DNA of 64,000 nucleotides from JBDTVS01 sp040007095 (GTDB lineage Bacteria; Acidobacteriota; Vicinamibacteria; Vicinamibacterales; CAVVIG01): assembly GCA_040007095.1 (NCBI GenBank), contig JBDTVS010000111.1:1-64000 (forward strand). The letters are read 5' to 3'. A program made the translations under genes and the position numbers. This document shows, piece by piece, positions 1 to 7,748 of this stretch (within the stretch, counting starts at the first letter, position 1; every line of letters starts with the position of its first letter). The notes under the pieces were generated by a model. That model had not been told where the DNA came from. It saw only the letters and a program-made list of their open reading frames with translations, and did no database searches.

Positions 1-60
1 TTGAGTTACCTGAGACGCTTCCCCGTGAACACATTGAAAATCGATCAGTCGTTCAACCGG
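1..60 (+). pseudogene. 3' fragment of an EAL-domain (c-di-GMP phosphodiesterase) gene
   Basis: Frame 1 reads LSYLRRFPVNTLKIDQSFNR, a close match to the conserved EAL-domain segment around the catalytic KID motif. Similarity stops near base 60, where the sequence changes to transposase-like coding in another frame. The upstream part lies outside the window. EAL domains hydrolyse cyclic di-GMP; this remnant cannot do so without the rest of the barrel. Confidence 0.6.
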
Positions 61-154
61 CACTGCAAGCGGTCATTGGCTACCTGCTCGAGGAGAACCG
101 CGTCCTTCGCGCGGCGAACGGGTCCCGCCGCCTGCGCCTGACTGACGACGAGGG
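60..154 (+). pseudogene. N-terminal fragment of an integrase-core transposase
   Basis: The frame starting at base 60 encodes a helical stretch containing YLLEENRVLRAANGSRRLRL followed by TDDEG. This resembles the N-terminal coiled-coil (LxEENRVLREQL..RRLRLTD) of integrase-core transposases common in acidobacteria. The frame is cut at 154/155 by the inverted repeat of the ISKra4-type element, and the missing part does not resume after 1690. It is a relic that shows repeated insertion at this locus. Confidence 0.55.
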
Positions 155-174
155 CGTGTTACGAACCTGGGGGT
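155..174 (+). repeat. Left terminal inverted repeat of the ISKra4-type element
   Basis: Pairs with 1671-1690 in inverted orientation, with mismatches only at repeat positions 12 and 14. It contains the transposase stop codon. Confidence 0.75.
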
Positions 175-1602
175 GCGAGCGCCGTTGGACTGATGGTCGC
201 GGCTGGCGGCGACGCGCCCCACCCTGGATACCACTCGCGAAACAGATCGTCGGGACGGTCGTCGAGCAGCGCGCATCGCACTTGCAACAGCAGGTGGGCC
301 CCGTCAGCGGACCACCGCATCGGCTGGCGTTTTCCCATGCGCGCATTCATCAGATGGTTCATGCCGGATTCGGCAATGGCGGTCGAAATCCGCTGCCCAT
401 CCTGCCACGTGCGACTGTAGTTGAAGAGCAGCGGGCCGTTCGAGCGCAAGTACCGGCTCAGGCCGGCGAGATGACGGCGAAACCGTCGGAGGCGGTCACC
501 GTCGGCCCCGGTCACGGTCAATGCGATCCGGCGGAGCGGCCGACCCAGTTGATGGAGGCGTCGGACCGCGTCACGCCACCGCCCATGCCACACCTGCCAG
601 CGCAACCGCGGCGCGCCGTACTGCAGCGCGCGGCGCTGATCGACGTCGGGCACCAGCGACGCTACCTTCTCCACCATCTGTTCGATGGGGCGGAGCCGCA
701 TGCTGATGTGGAACCAATCGAGCCGCTGAAGGGGCGGTCGCTCCGCGGCCTCCCGGACCACCGATTCGAGGCCGTCGGCGCCATCCGCGAACACGTCCAG
801 ACGAGACTGCGCCGTCAAGCCGTGATCGTCGAGCGCCGACTTCATTATGGCGCCGGTGGCCCGTCGCTTCCGGCAGCCAGGCGAAATGACCGCCCAGTCG
901 GCCGTCCCGTTCGATGCGCCCCGCGACCACATGGAGTTGTCGTCCATACGCACCGGGTGCCGCACGAATCCAGGTGCCATCGATCGCGACCTGGACGTGA
1001 TCCGCAGCCGGCACCGGCGTGCGCCCGGTGCTTTCCCATTCATATTCTTCTGGATCGATCGCGCGATTTTCGATCCGCCGCCCGGTGTCGAGCGTCCAGC
1101 GCCGAACGCTGCCATAGGAAATGTCCGAGCGCCGCAGCGGGAGCAGGGCGCGCAGCAAGGCGGCTGCCCGCCGATACGGCATCCGGGCGCCCCATTTCGC
1201 CAACAAGTATGCATACTGCGGGGTCGTGCGCGCCGGCAGCGCGTGGCGCAACGGCCACTCAATGCGCGGGCGGCCGCCACGGCAGGTGCAGTAGTGGTAC
1301 CGGCGGCAACACACGACAACCTCACCGAAGATGGTGCGTAGGCGCCGGCAACGCCGATCCTTGATGCGCTTGTGCCGCTGGCAGTGGGAACACGTCCACC
1401 AGGCGGCGGCCTCCACCTCCACTTGGTCCGTGATGACGGTGTGTTGGAGCGCGCTCATCACCGTCTTTCCGTCGTGCGGCGTGAGGCCCACGTGCTCAGG
1501 ACGAAGCGGCGTCGGGGCGCGCGTAATGGTCGCGACCTCCTTCCGATGGAGGATCTGACCGGCTAACCGGCACTCGACTTGGATGACCGATTCCATCGGC
1601 AC
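159..1602 (-). pseudogene. ISKra4-family transposase in two frames (frameshift)
   Basis: The first part (start 1602) has the zinc-ribbon-like CSHCQRHKRIKDRRCRR segment and the first catalytic aspartate in VAIDGTWIR. The rest (to 159) is in a different frame and carries FADGADGLE, LDWFHISMRL and a C-terminal NHLMNARMGKRQPMRW block typical of this family. The frames switch by +1 near 850-880, just after HFAWLPEAT. Joined, the product would be about 480 residues, a normal length. The shift could be a disabling one-base insertion or a programmed frameshift, as used by some IS families; no obvious slippery heptamer is visible. Each half alone lacks part of the catalytic core. Confidence 0.7.
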
Positions 1603-1670
1603 ATCATGCGCCCGCCGGCAGCTTCAGAGCACGAAACATCCAGTTCGCCGCCCGCCGCGAGACGGCTCCC

Positions 1671-1690
1671 ACCCCCGGCTTCGTAACACG
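1671..1690 (-). repeat. Right terminal inverted repeat of the ISKra4-type element
   Basis: Inverted partner of 155-174 (18 of 20 identical). It lies upstream of the transposase start and probably contains or borders its promoter. Confidence 0.75.
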
Positions 1691-2018
1691 TCCGCCCACT
1701 TCGACTCTTGCTCCGCCTCATGTTGCGCTAACTTCAGCACGAATCGCAAAGCAATGATCCCGCGCTCTAAACCGTCATCAGCCATCGAGCCCGACATTTC
1801 CTTTTCATAAAGATCGAGAGCGAGCGGAACACATTCGACCAGATCATTCAGAATGGACTCGAATTCGTGTCGAGCATGAGGATCAAATCCTCTCCAATTA
1901 CTTCTTCACCTCCTGGCGACCGTCGCCCGGCTCGCCGATCCGGGCGGTGCGAGTGCCGTGGCGGCCGAGTCGGCTCTGGGCAAGCGGCAACTGCTGACGC
2001 TCAATCGCTCCCGGCGAC
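1691..2018 (-). other. Degenerate stretch between the IS and the BREX cluster, with a coding relic
   Basis: No intact gene is visible. On the minus strand an open frame from about 1905 reads into the IS end and encodes FESILNDLVECVPLALDLYE, then MADDGLERGIIALRFVLKL. It is amphipathic and protein-like but has no start codon at its head. It is probably the remains of a gene broken by the IS. On the same strand a Shine-Dalgarno-like AGGAGGTGAAG (near 1907-1917) precedes a very short frame ending in MLDTNSSPF, reminiscent of the first residues of a PIN toxin, but it stops at once. Confidence 0.3.
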
Positions 2019-2813
2019 GTGCCCCCAGCCTCCGCCTGGCTGATCGCGGCGTTCCGGGCGTGTGTACGCTGCTCATGCGCCCGAGTCGGCTGGGTCCGTG
2101 TCGCCATCGCGCAAACCCTCAACGCTCCCGCGCCATCCATCGGCGCCGATCGCCGATCACTCAATTCCCGCGCGGAATACCTGGCAGGGCCCGTCAGGCC
2201 TTCCGGTGAATCCTGTGCTACCCTCGGGCGCACGGAGAGCCCTCTGACTGTCCAGCCGATCGACCTCGATCTCCTTCTGAAACTGCGCCTTACGGTCGCC
2301 CGATTTGGCGAGATGGACGTGGCGAAGTGGTGGAACACCAAGGGGCAGCTGGGGCCCTTGGGCGCCGCGGCTCTACGTCGGGGTTTCCCCAGGACGCATC
2401 GATTCGCCCAGGCCAGGAGCGTGTTCGCGGTTGCTGCCCATCGCTGCGATGAGCTCTTCGCGCCGCCGGGGTGTTTCACGCTCTGGCGGCTTCCCGAACT
2501 GGTGGAAGAGGAATTCGACGCCCGTTGGGAACAGTGGCTCGACCACGCGTCGGAGTGGAACACGTTCTTCCAGTCTCTGGAGAGGGTCGATCCGCCGACG
2601 GACCTGGTCGAGGCGCTCGCCTCACGCGACCTTGTCCACGACGGCGACGTCGGCGCGCTCAGTCGCCTGAAGCGGTCGGCCGAGGGGCGGGCGGTTCCTC
2701 TCCCCGGCACGTTCGAGGGGTCGAATCAAGACGTCAAGTTGCTGGCCCTCGGCTTCGGCCGCAGCGGGGTCGGTGCCCTTGCCGTTCCCTACATGCGCAG
2801 CGGCGACGCGTGA
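2019..2813 (+). CDS. brxE: BREX type 6 protein BrxE
   Basis: BrxE is the signature small protein of type 6 BREX phage-defence loci; its biochemical role is not established. Family-like sequence starts near base 2249 (VQPIDLDLLLKLRLTVARFG) and includes WWNTKGQLGPLGAAALRRGF, PPGCFTLWRLP and a closing SAEGRAVPLPG...FGRSGVGALAVPY, about 188 residues. The only in-frame ATG is at 2019; the 75 residues it adds look unlike the family, so the true start may be a rare codon near 2249. The stop overlaps the GTG of brxA (GTGA), which indicates coupled translation. The identification rests on resemblance plus the canonical order brxE-brxA-brxB-brxC-pglX. Confidence 0.75.
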   Translation: MPPASAWLIAAFRACVRCSCARVGWVRVAIAQTLNAPAPSIGADRRSLNSRAEYLAGPVRPSGESCATLGRTESPLTVQPIDLDLLLKLRLTVARFGEMDVAKWWNTKGQLGPLGAAALRRGFPRTHRFAQARSVFAVAAHRCDELFAPPGCFTLWRLPELVEEEFDARWEQWLDHASEWNTFFQSLERVDPPTDLVEALASRDLVHDGDVGALSRLKRSAEGRAVPLPGTFEGSNQDVKLLALGFGRSGVGALAVPYMRSGDA

Positions 2814-3595
2814 CGGTCGCCAAACGCTCCCACATCGCCTCGTCGTTCACCCTGGTCAAGGGTGCGCTGATTGACGAAACCTATGCCGTGCTCGGCGCCT
2901 GGGATTTCTGCGTCTCCAAGAAGGAGAACCTGGACCGGCTACGCGACACGAACTTCATCGGCGCGAAGAGCGAGACGTGGCTACGGGACATCGCCAAGGT
3001 TCTCAATCGCCGGTTCGATCCGGCTGGACGCGATCGAAGGCTGGCGGTACTGGCCAAAGGCGGATGCCGCCTCGAAGAATGGAAGCCGCTCTTGCTCTGG
3101 CACATGACGCGAGACGAGTTCCTCCTTCGCGACTTCCTGCAGAACTGGCTGTTCCCAGCCTACGATGCCGGCGCCTTTCGCGTGCGGCCCGAGCAGCTGC
3201 ATGCATACCTGCGTGGCATCGGGAAGACAGGTGGCACGACCGAGCATGCCTGGACCGACACGACGTTGGCCCGCGTGGCGGCAGGTCTCTTGAAGATCGC
3301 CGTTGATTTCGGACTGCTTCGTGGCGGCGGTGTGAAGGAGTGTGCTCCCTACCATCTTCCAGAGCGGAGCTTCCTGTATCTGCTCCACGCCCTGCGCGAT
3401 GCCGGTACGAGCCCGAGCCGTCTCGCCGCCGCACTCGAATGGCGCATGTTCCTGATGCGACCGGCGGACGTCGAGCACGAGCTGCTGCGACTGCACCAGT
3501 TCCGACAGCTCGGATACGAAGTGGCGGGCAGCCTGGTAGAGCTCACCCTGCCGTGCGCGACCTCTCTGGAATACGCCGAGAGGATGGTGGCATGA
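2810..3595 (+). CDS. brxA: BREX protein BrxA (DUF1819)
   Basis: BrxA is a small, mostly helical DUF1819 protein found in BREX types 1, 3, 5 and 6 and reported to bind DNA. Starting at GTG 2810 the product is 261 residues, normal for the family. It opens with SFTLVKGALIDETYAVLGAW and ends with HQFRQLGYEVAGSLVELTLP, both typical of DUF1819. Its start overlaps the brxE stop, and its own stop overlaps the brxB ATG at 3592. A longer frame open from 2471 is only the shadow of brxE. Confidence 0.88.
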   Translation: MTVAKRSHIASSFTLVKGALIDETYAVLGAWDFCVSKKENLDRLRDTNFIGAKSETWLRDIAKVLNRRFDPAGRDRRLAVLAKGGCRLEEWKPLLLWHMTRDEFLLRDFLQNWLFPAYDAGAFRVRPEQLHAYLRGIGKTGGTTEHAWTDTTLARVAAGLLKIAVDFGLLRGGGVKECAPYHLPERSFLYLLHALRDAGTSPSRLAAALEWRMFLMRPADVEHELLRLHQFRQLGYEVAGSLVELTLPCATSLEYAERMVA

Positions 3596-4176
3596 GCCTC
3601 GCGGATCCGATGGTCAGGCGTTTGACGGAAGACCTGGAGCCCGTGCTCTCACTCCGGGACCCACGCGAGAAGATCAGCGCGTACCACGATATGCCGTACG
3701 CACTGTTTCGCTACGACCCTGAGGAAGAGTTCGACCTCCGCAAGCAGCTGACGCTGCTCGAGACGCGCCTCTCTCAGAAAGGCAAACGCATCAAGCGGAT
3801 TTCGCTCGCCGAGTGTCTCGACGAAGCGATGCGTTCGCAGCGTCCCCTCGAGGAGTGGTTCGCCGCTGAGCGCGAACAGGGCGTCGAAACCGTGGTCGAG
3901 ACGGTCCACTCCGTGCTCTCCGAGTACGCCCCGCTCGTCGATCTGGTGGCCGCGCGCATGCCCGAAGACCCCGACCCACTCCGCGACGTCGTCTTTGTCC
4001 TTCGAACGGGCGCCTTGTTCCCCGTGTACCGAACTTTCTCGCTGCTGGAACAGCTGAAAGGCCGCGTCGACGTCCCCACGGTGCTCTTCTACCCCGGCGA
4101 CCTCGATGGCGCCGCAGGCCTGCGATTCATGGGCGTGCTCGACGCGGAGCACAACTACCGCCCGAAGATCTTCTGA
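3592..4176 (+). CDS. brxB: BREX protein BrxB (DUF1788)
   Basis: The product is 194 residues and matches the usual DUF1788 length. Recognisable features are YALFRYDPEEEFDLRKQL near the N terminus and a terminal block VVFVLRTGALFPVYRTFSLL, then VPTVLFYPGDLDG and LRFMGVLDAEHNYRPKIF. BrxB is required for BREX restriction and methylation in characterised type 1 systems and probably bridges other BREX proteins. Translation starts at ATG 3592 overlapping the brxA stop. A GAGGAGG ribosome site for brxC follows 2 nt after its stop. Confidence 0.9.
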   Translation: MSLADPMVRRLTEDLEPVLSLRDPREKISAYHDMPYALFRYDPEEEFDLRKQLTLLETRLSQKGKRIKRISLAECLDEAMRSQRPLEEWFAAEREQGVETVVETVHSVLSEYAPLVDLVAARMPEDPDPLRDVVFVLRTGALFPVYRTFSLLEQLKGRVDVPTVLFYPGDLDGAAGLRFMGVLDAEHNYRPKIF

Positions 4177-4191
4177 GGAGGACGTGCCTCG

Positions 4192-7100
4192 ATGACGACC
4201 ATCCCGGCCATCAAGACGCTCTTCGCGAACGACATCCACCGTCGCATCGAAGAGGTCATCAAGGTCGACCAGACGAACGACGAGATCCTCCGGGACGAGA
4301 TCAACGAGTACGTGGTGACGGACGCGATCCGCGCCCACTACCTCAACATCTACGACGCCTATCGCGAGACGCCGAACAAGCCGCACGAAGGCATCGCTGT
4401 CTGGATTTCCGGCTTCTTCGGGTCCGGCAAGTCGAGCTTCGCCAAGATGCTCGGTCTCTCGATCGAGAACCGTGTCGTCGCGGGCGAGTCCGCGGCCGAA
4501 CGCTTCGCCGAGCGCGCCGGGGACAGGAAGCTGCAGGTGCTGCTCAAGACCATCACGGAGCAGATCCCGACGCATGCCGTCATCTTCGATGTGTCGACCG
4601 ACCGCGGGATCCGCAGTGGAAACCAGAGCCTCACGGAAATCATGTATGGGCTGTTCCTCCAGAGTCTCGGCTACTCCAAGGACCTCGACTTGTCCGAGCT
4701 GGAGATCGCGCTCGAATTCGAGGATCGCCTCGCCGAGTTCGAGACCGCCTACCGCGCGCGATTCGGCAAGGCATGGAATGCCGACAAGGGGCTCCTCGCG
4801 TTCTCGCTGGGGCGTGCGAGCGAGGTGATGCACCTGCTCGAACCGGCAACCTACCCGGTTGCCGATTCCTGGGTGAAGGGCATCAAGCAGCGTGCAGACA
4901 TCTCCCCGGGCAAGCTCGCCGAGCGCGCCACCGAGCTGATGAAGCGCCGCCGTCCCGGCCAAAGCCTCATGTTCGTCGTCGACGAACTGGGCCAGTTCGT
5001 CGCGCGCGACGTGCAGAAGATGCTGGACCTTCAGGCCGTGGTGCAGAGCCTCGGGGTGAAGGGGCGTGGCAAGCACTGGGTCGTCGTGACGTCACAAGAG
5101 AAGCTGGGCGAGCTCGTCAGCGGCCTCGACGACAAGAAGATCGAGCTCGCACGGCTGATGGATCGCTTCCCCCTCCAGGTCCACCTCGAGCCGTCCGACA
5201 TCTCCGAGGTCACCAGCCGGCGGGTGCTTTCGAAGAATGCCCCTGCGCAGGCAGCGCTCGGCACGCTGTTCGATGAGCACCGCGGTCGCCTGACGGAGCA
5301 CACGCGGCTGAAGGCGGATATCAGGCTGCCGGAAATTACGCGGGACAGCTTCATCGACTTGTATCCGCTCCTGCCGTACCAGATCGACCTCATCATCCAG
5401 GTCGTCTCCGGGCTTCGGACGCAGGGTGGTGCGAGCAGGCACGTCGGAGGAGCGAACCGGACCATCATCAAGCTCGCGCAGCAGTTGCTCATCAATCCCG
5501 CGGTCAACCTGGCCGACGAGCCGCTCGGGTCGCTGGTGCGACTCGACCAGGTCTACGACCTCGTCGAAGGCAACATCGGCTCAGAGGTGCGCGCGAAGAT
5601 CGCCGGGATCGCGAAGGAGCTGCGTCACCCGTTGGCGCAGCCCGTCGCGAAGGTGATTTGCCTGCTCCAATACGTCAAGACCGTCCATCGCACGCCGGAG
5701 AATATTGCCGCTGCGCTCCACCCAGGAGTCGTATCCGACTCCCAGCTCGCAGGGGTTAAGGAAGCCCTTGTAGAGCTGGAGTCCACGCACAAGGTTCGGC
5801 GCGGCGACGATGGGTACCGGATACCGACACCGGCTGAAGACGACTGGGAGCGGGTCCGTAACGGCATCAATCCCAAGCCCGGCGATTCGCACCGGCTGTA
5901 TTCGGAGGTGTTGTCGTCGTTCTGGCAGCCGCAGCCGTCGCATACGCTGTTCGACACGAAGACCTTCAAGGCCGGCCTCACCATTCACGGTCGCGAGGCC
6001 CTCGATGGGGACATGACCTTCCACGTCCGGTTGGCCGAGGATGGGACAGAGCTGCGGGCGCTCGCGACGGAGCTCCGGGCCCGCAGCCAACAAGAGCGGA
6101 AGAACGTGTTCTGGGCCGTCGGCCTCAACGAGGCGATCGATCGGGAAACGGTCGAGTTGTTTCGTTCGAAGGACATGCTCGATCGCAAGGAGCGCGAGAC
6201 GAAGGGGGAGGACACCCCCGGACTGATCGCGGAAGAGCGGGTTCGGCATCGAAGGCACAGCGACGAGCTTCGCCGCCTCATGAGGGGCGCCTGCCTGTCC
6301 GGCAGCGTGTATTTCCGAGGCAACGACCGCAGTCCTGGGGACCGAGCGGTGGACGTCGGTAAGAGCGCCGCCGAGATCCTCGGGCACGTGCTGCCCGAGG
6401 TGTTTGACCGCTTCAAAGAGGCCGCCGCCAAGTCGTCCGATGTGAAGAGAGGTGTCGATGCGCTCTTCACCGCAGACAATTTGCAGGGACTGCCTTCGGT
6501 ATTCGGCAGCCTGGGGGTGCTCCGCGACGAGAAGGGCAAGACGGTCTTCCGCGTCGAGAGCGGCCCGCTTAAAGAGGTGCTGGACCGAATCGACGAGCGC
6601 GCCAACTACGGCGACACGGCAAGTGGTCGCTTTCTCGCCGAAGAGTTCGCGAAGGAGCCATTTGGCTGGGACTTCGAGGCGGTGCGTCTCCTGGTGCTGT
6701 CATTGCTGCGAGCTGGCAAGATCGAGGCGACCAGCAAGGGACAGACCCTTGATTCGGTGACCGGCGTCGAGGCTCGCGACACGTTCTCGAACAACAACCT
6801 CTTCCGGCAGGCCTCGTTTCGCCCGAAGAAGGGTATCGAATTCGAAGAGCTGATCAAGGCGTCGGAAGCCTTCCGCGACACGTTCGGTACCGAAGTCCGG
6901 GAGCTCAACACCGGCGCGATCGTCGCGGAACTTCGAAAAGAGGTGGCGCGTCACGAGGATACGGTGGTGGCTGCGCACGGTCAGCTCACGGCGCATCGTC
7001 TGCCCGGCGGCGGCGTGCTCGAAGGCGCCATCGGCCAGATGAAGGCCATCCTCCGCGGATCTGAGGACAACGCCATCGCGACATTCAACGCGTCGCATCG

Positions 7101-7737
7101 GTCCATCAAGGACGCGATCAAGCGCGCGGGCGAGCTCGAGCAGGCGCTCTCGGAACCGAGGCTTCGGGATCTTGAGCGTGCGCGGCAGGTGCTCGGGACC
7201 GCATGGCCGTTCCTCCAACAAGAGGTGGACGTCACCGACGACCTTCGGGCAAGGGCGACAGCCCTCGAGGACCTGCTCGCACGTGAGACCTTTTATCGAG
7301 AGTTGCCGTCGATCGAGCAACACGCGCGTGAAATCGATGCCGAGTACGAGCGGCGCTACCGCGACGCGTTGCATGCGCGAGTCAAGGCCTATAGCGAAGC
7401 CGTTGATCAGCTGGTCAAGACCCCAGGCTGGGCCGAGATCGATGCGGATCAGCAGCGGAATCTCGCGGCATCCCTCGAACGAGGCAGGTCGAGGGATACG
7501 GGGCGACAGCCAATCCCTCTGCTCCGTTCAGAGCGTGAAGTGTGTGACTCGCGCCTTCGGACCGCCGTCGCAGAATTGCGGCGCACCATCGACGGGGAGC
7601 GCATCGCCACGGTGAGCCTTGGCAGCTACTTCGGCGGCGGCATCGAGACCGAAGAGCAGCTCGAGGCGGCGCTCGATGGAATTCGGGAGGAGTGTGCCCG
7701 CCTCATCGGCGCTGGCAAGAAAGTTATCGCGCAGTAG
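4192..7737 (+). CDS. brxC: BREX P-loop ATPase BrxC
   Basis: A 1181-residue ATPase of the usual BrxC size. Residues 74-82 form the Walker A loop GFFGSGKSS, and residues 259-269 (LMFVVDELGQF) the Walker B region. The N terminus (MTTIPAIKTLFANDIHRRIEE) is characteristic of BrxC in type 1/6 loci. The C-terminal third is rich in charged heptad-like helices. BrxC is essential for BREX defence and is thought to couple nucleotide hydrolysis to the action of PglX on DNA. A strong GAGGAGG site precedes the ATG. The frame is intact, in contrast to pglX downstream. Confidence 0.92.
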   Translation: MTTIPAIKTLFANDIHRRIEEVIKVDQTNDEILRDEINEYVVTDAIRAHYLNIYDAYRETPNKPHEGIAVWISGFFGSGKSSFAKMLGLSIENRVVAGESAAERFAERAGDRKLQVLLKTITEQIPTHAVIFDVSTDRGIRSGNQSLTEIMYGLFLQSLGYSKDLDLSELEIALEFEDRLAEFETAYRARFGKAWNADKGLLAFSLGRASEVMHLLEPATYPVADSWVKGIKQRADISPGKLAERATELMKRRRPGQSLMFVVDELGQFVARDVQKMLDLQAVVQSLGVKGRGKHWVVVTSQEKLGELVSGLDDKKIELARLMDRFPLQVHLEPSDISEVTSRRVLSKNAPAQAALGTLFDEHRGRLTEHTRLKADIRLPEITRDSFIDLYPLLPYQIDLIIQVVSGLRTQGGASRHVGGANRTIIKLAQQLLINPAVNLADEPLGSLVRLDQVYDLVEGNIGSEVRAKIAGIAKELRHPLAQPVAKVICLLQYVKTVHRTPENIAAALHPGVVSDSQLAGVKEALVELESTHKVRRGDDGYRIPTPAEDDWERVRNGINPKPGDSHRLYSEVLSSFWQPQPSHTLFDTKTFKAGLTIHGREALDGDMTFHVRLAEDGTELRALATELRARSQQERKNVFWAVGLNEAIDRETVELFRSKDMLDRKERETKGEDTPGLIAEERVRHRRHSDELRRLMRGACLSGSVYFRGNDRSPGDRAVDVGKSAAEILGHVLPEVFDRFKEAAAKSSDVKRGVDALFTADNLQGLPSVFGSLGVLRDEKGKTVFRVESGPLKEVLDRIDERANYGDTASGRFLAEEFAKEPFGWDFEAVRLLVLSLLRAGKIEATSKGQTLDSVTGVEARDTFSNNNLFRQASFRPKKGIEFEELIKASEAFRDTFGTEVRELNTGAIVAELRKEVARHEDTVVAAHGQLTAHRLPGGGVLEGAIGQMKAILRGSEDNAIATFNASHRSIKDAIKRAGELEQALSEPRLRDLERARQVLGTAWPFLQQEVDVTDDLRARATALEDLLARETFYRELPSIEQHAREIDAEYERRYRDALHARVKAYSEAVDQLVKTPGWAEIDADQQRNLAASLERGRSRDTGRQPIPLLRSEREVCDSRLRTAVAELRRTIDGERIATVSLGSYFGGGIETEEQLEAALDGIREECARLIGAGKKVIAQ

Positions 7738-7748
7738 GCGTCGAACGG

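Larger units (their letters stand above)
155..1690 (-). mobile_element. ISKra4-family insertion sequence, about 1.54 kb
   Basis: The element is bounded by inverted 20-bp ends that match at 18 of 20 positions: 155-174 (CGTGTTACGAACCTGGGGGT) against the reverse complement of 1671-1690. Its single transposase gene is on the minus strand, and the TAA stop (161-159) lies inside the left inverted repeat. No convincing target duplication is visible: flanks ending at 154 and starting at 1691 differ. The two flanks also do not rejoin into one gene, so the locus rearranged after, or independently of, the insertion. Confidence 0.75.

Noticed and set aside
1898..2710. Minus-strand open frame opposite brxE
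   Set aside because: No family resemblance; the plus strand carries BrxE-like sequence and the coupled overlap with brxA.
3649..5076. Minus-strand open frame opposite brxB and brxC
   Set aside because: Leu/Val/Glu/Asp-rich shadow that crosses two real genes.
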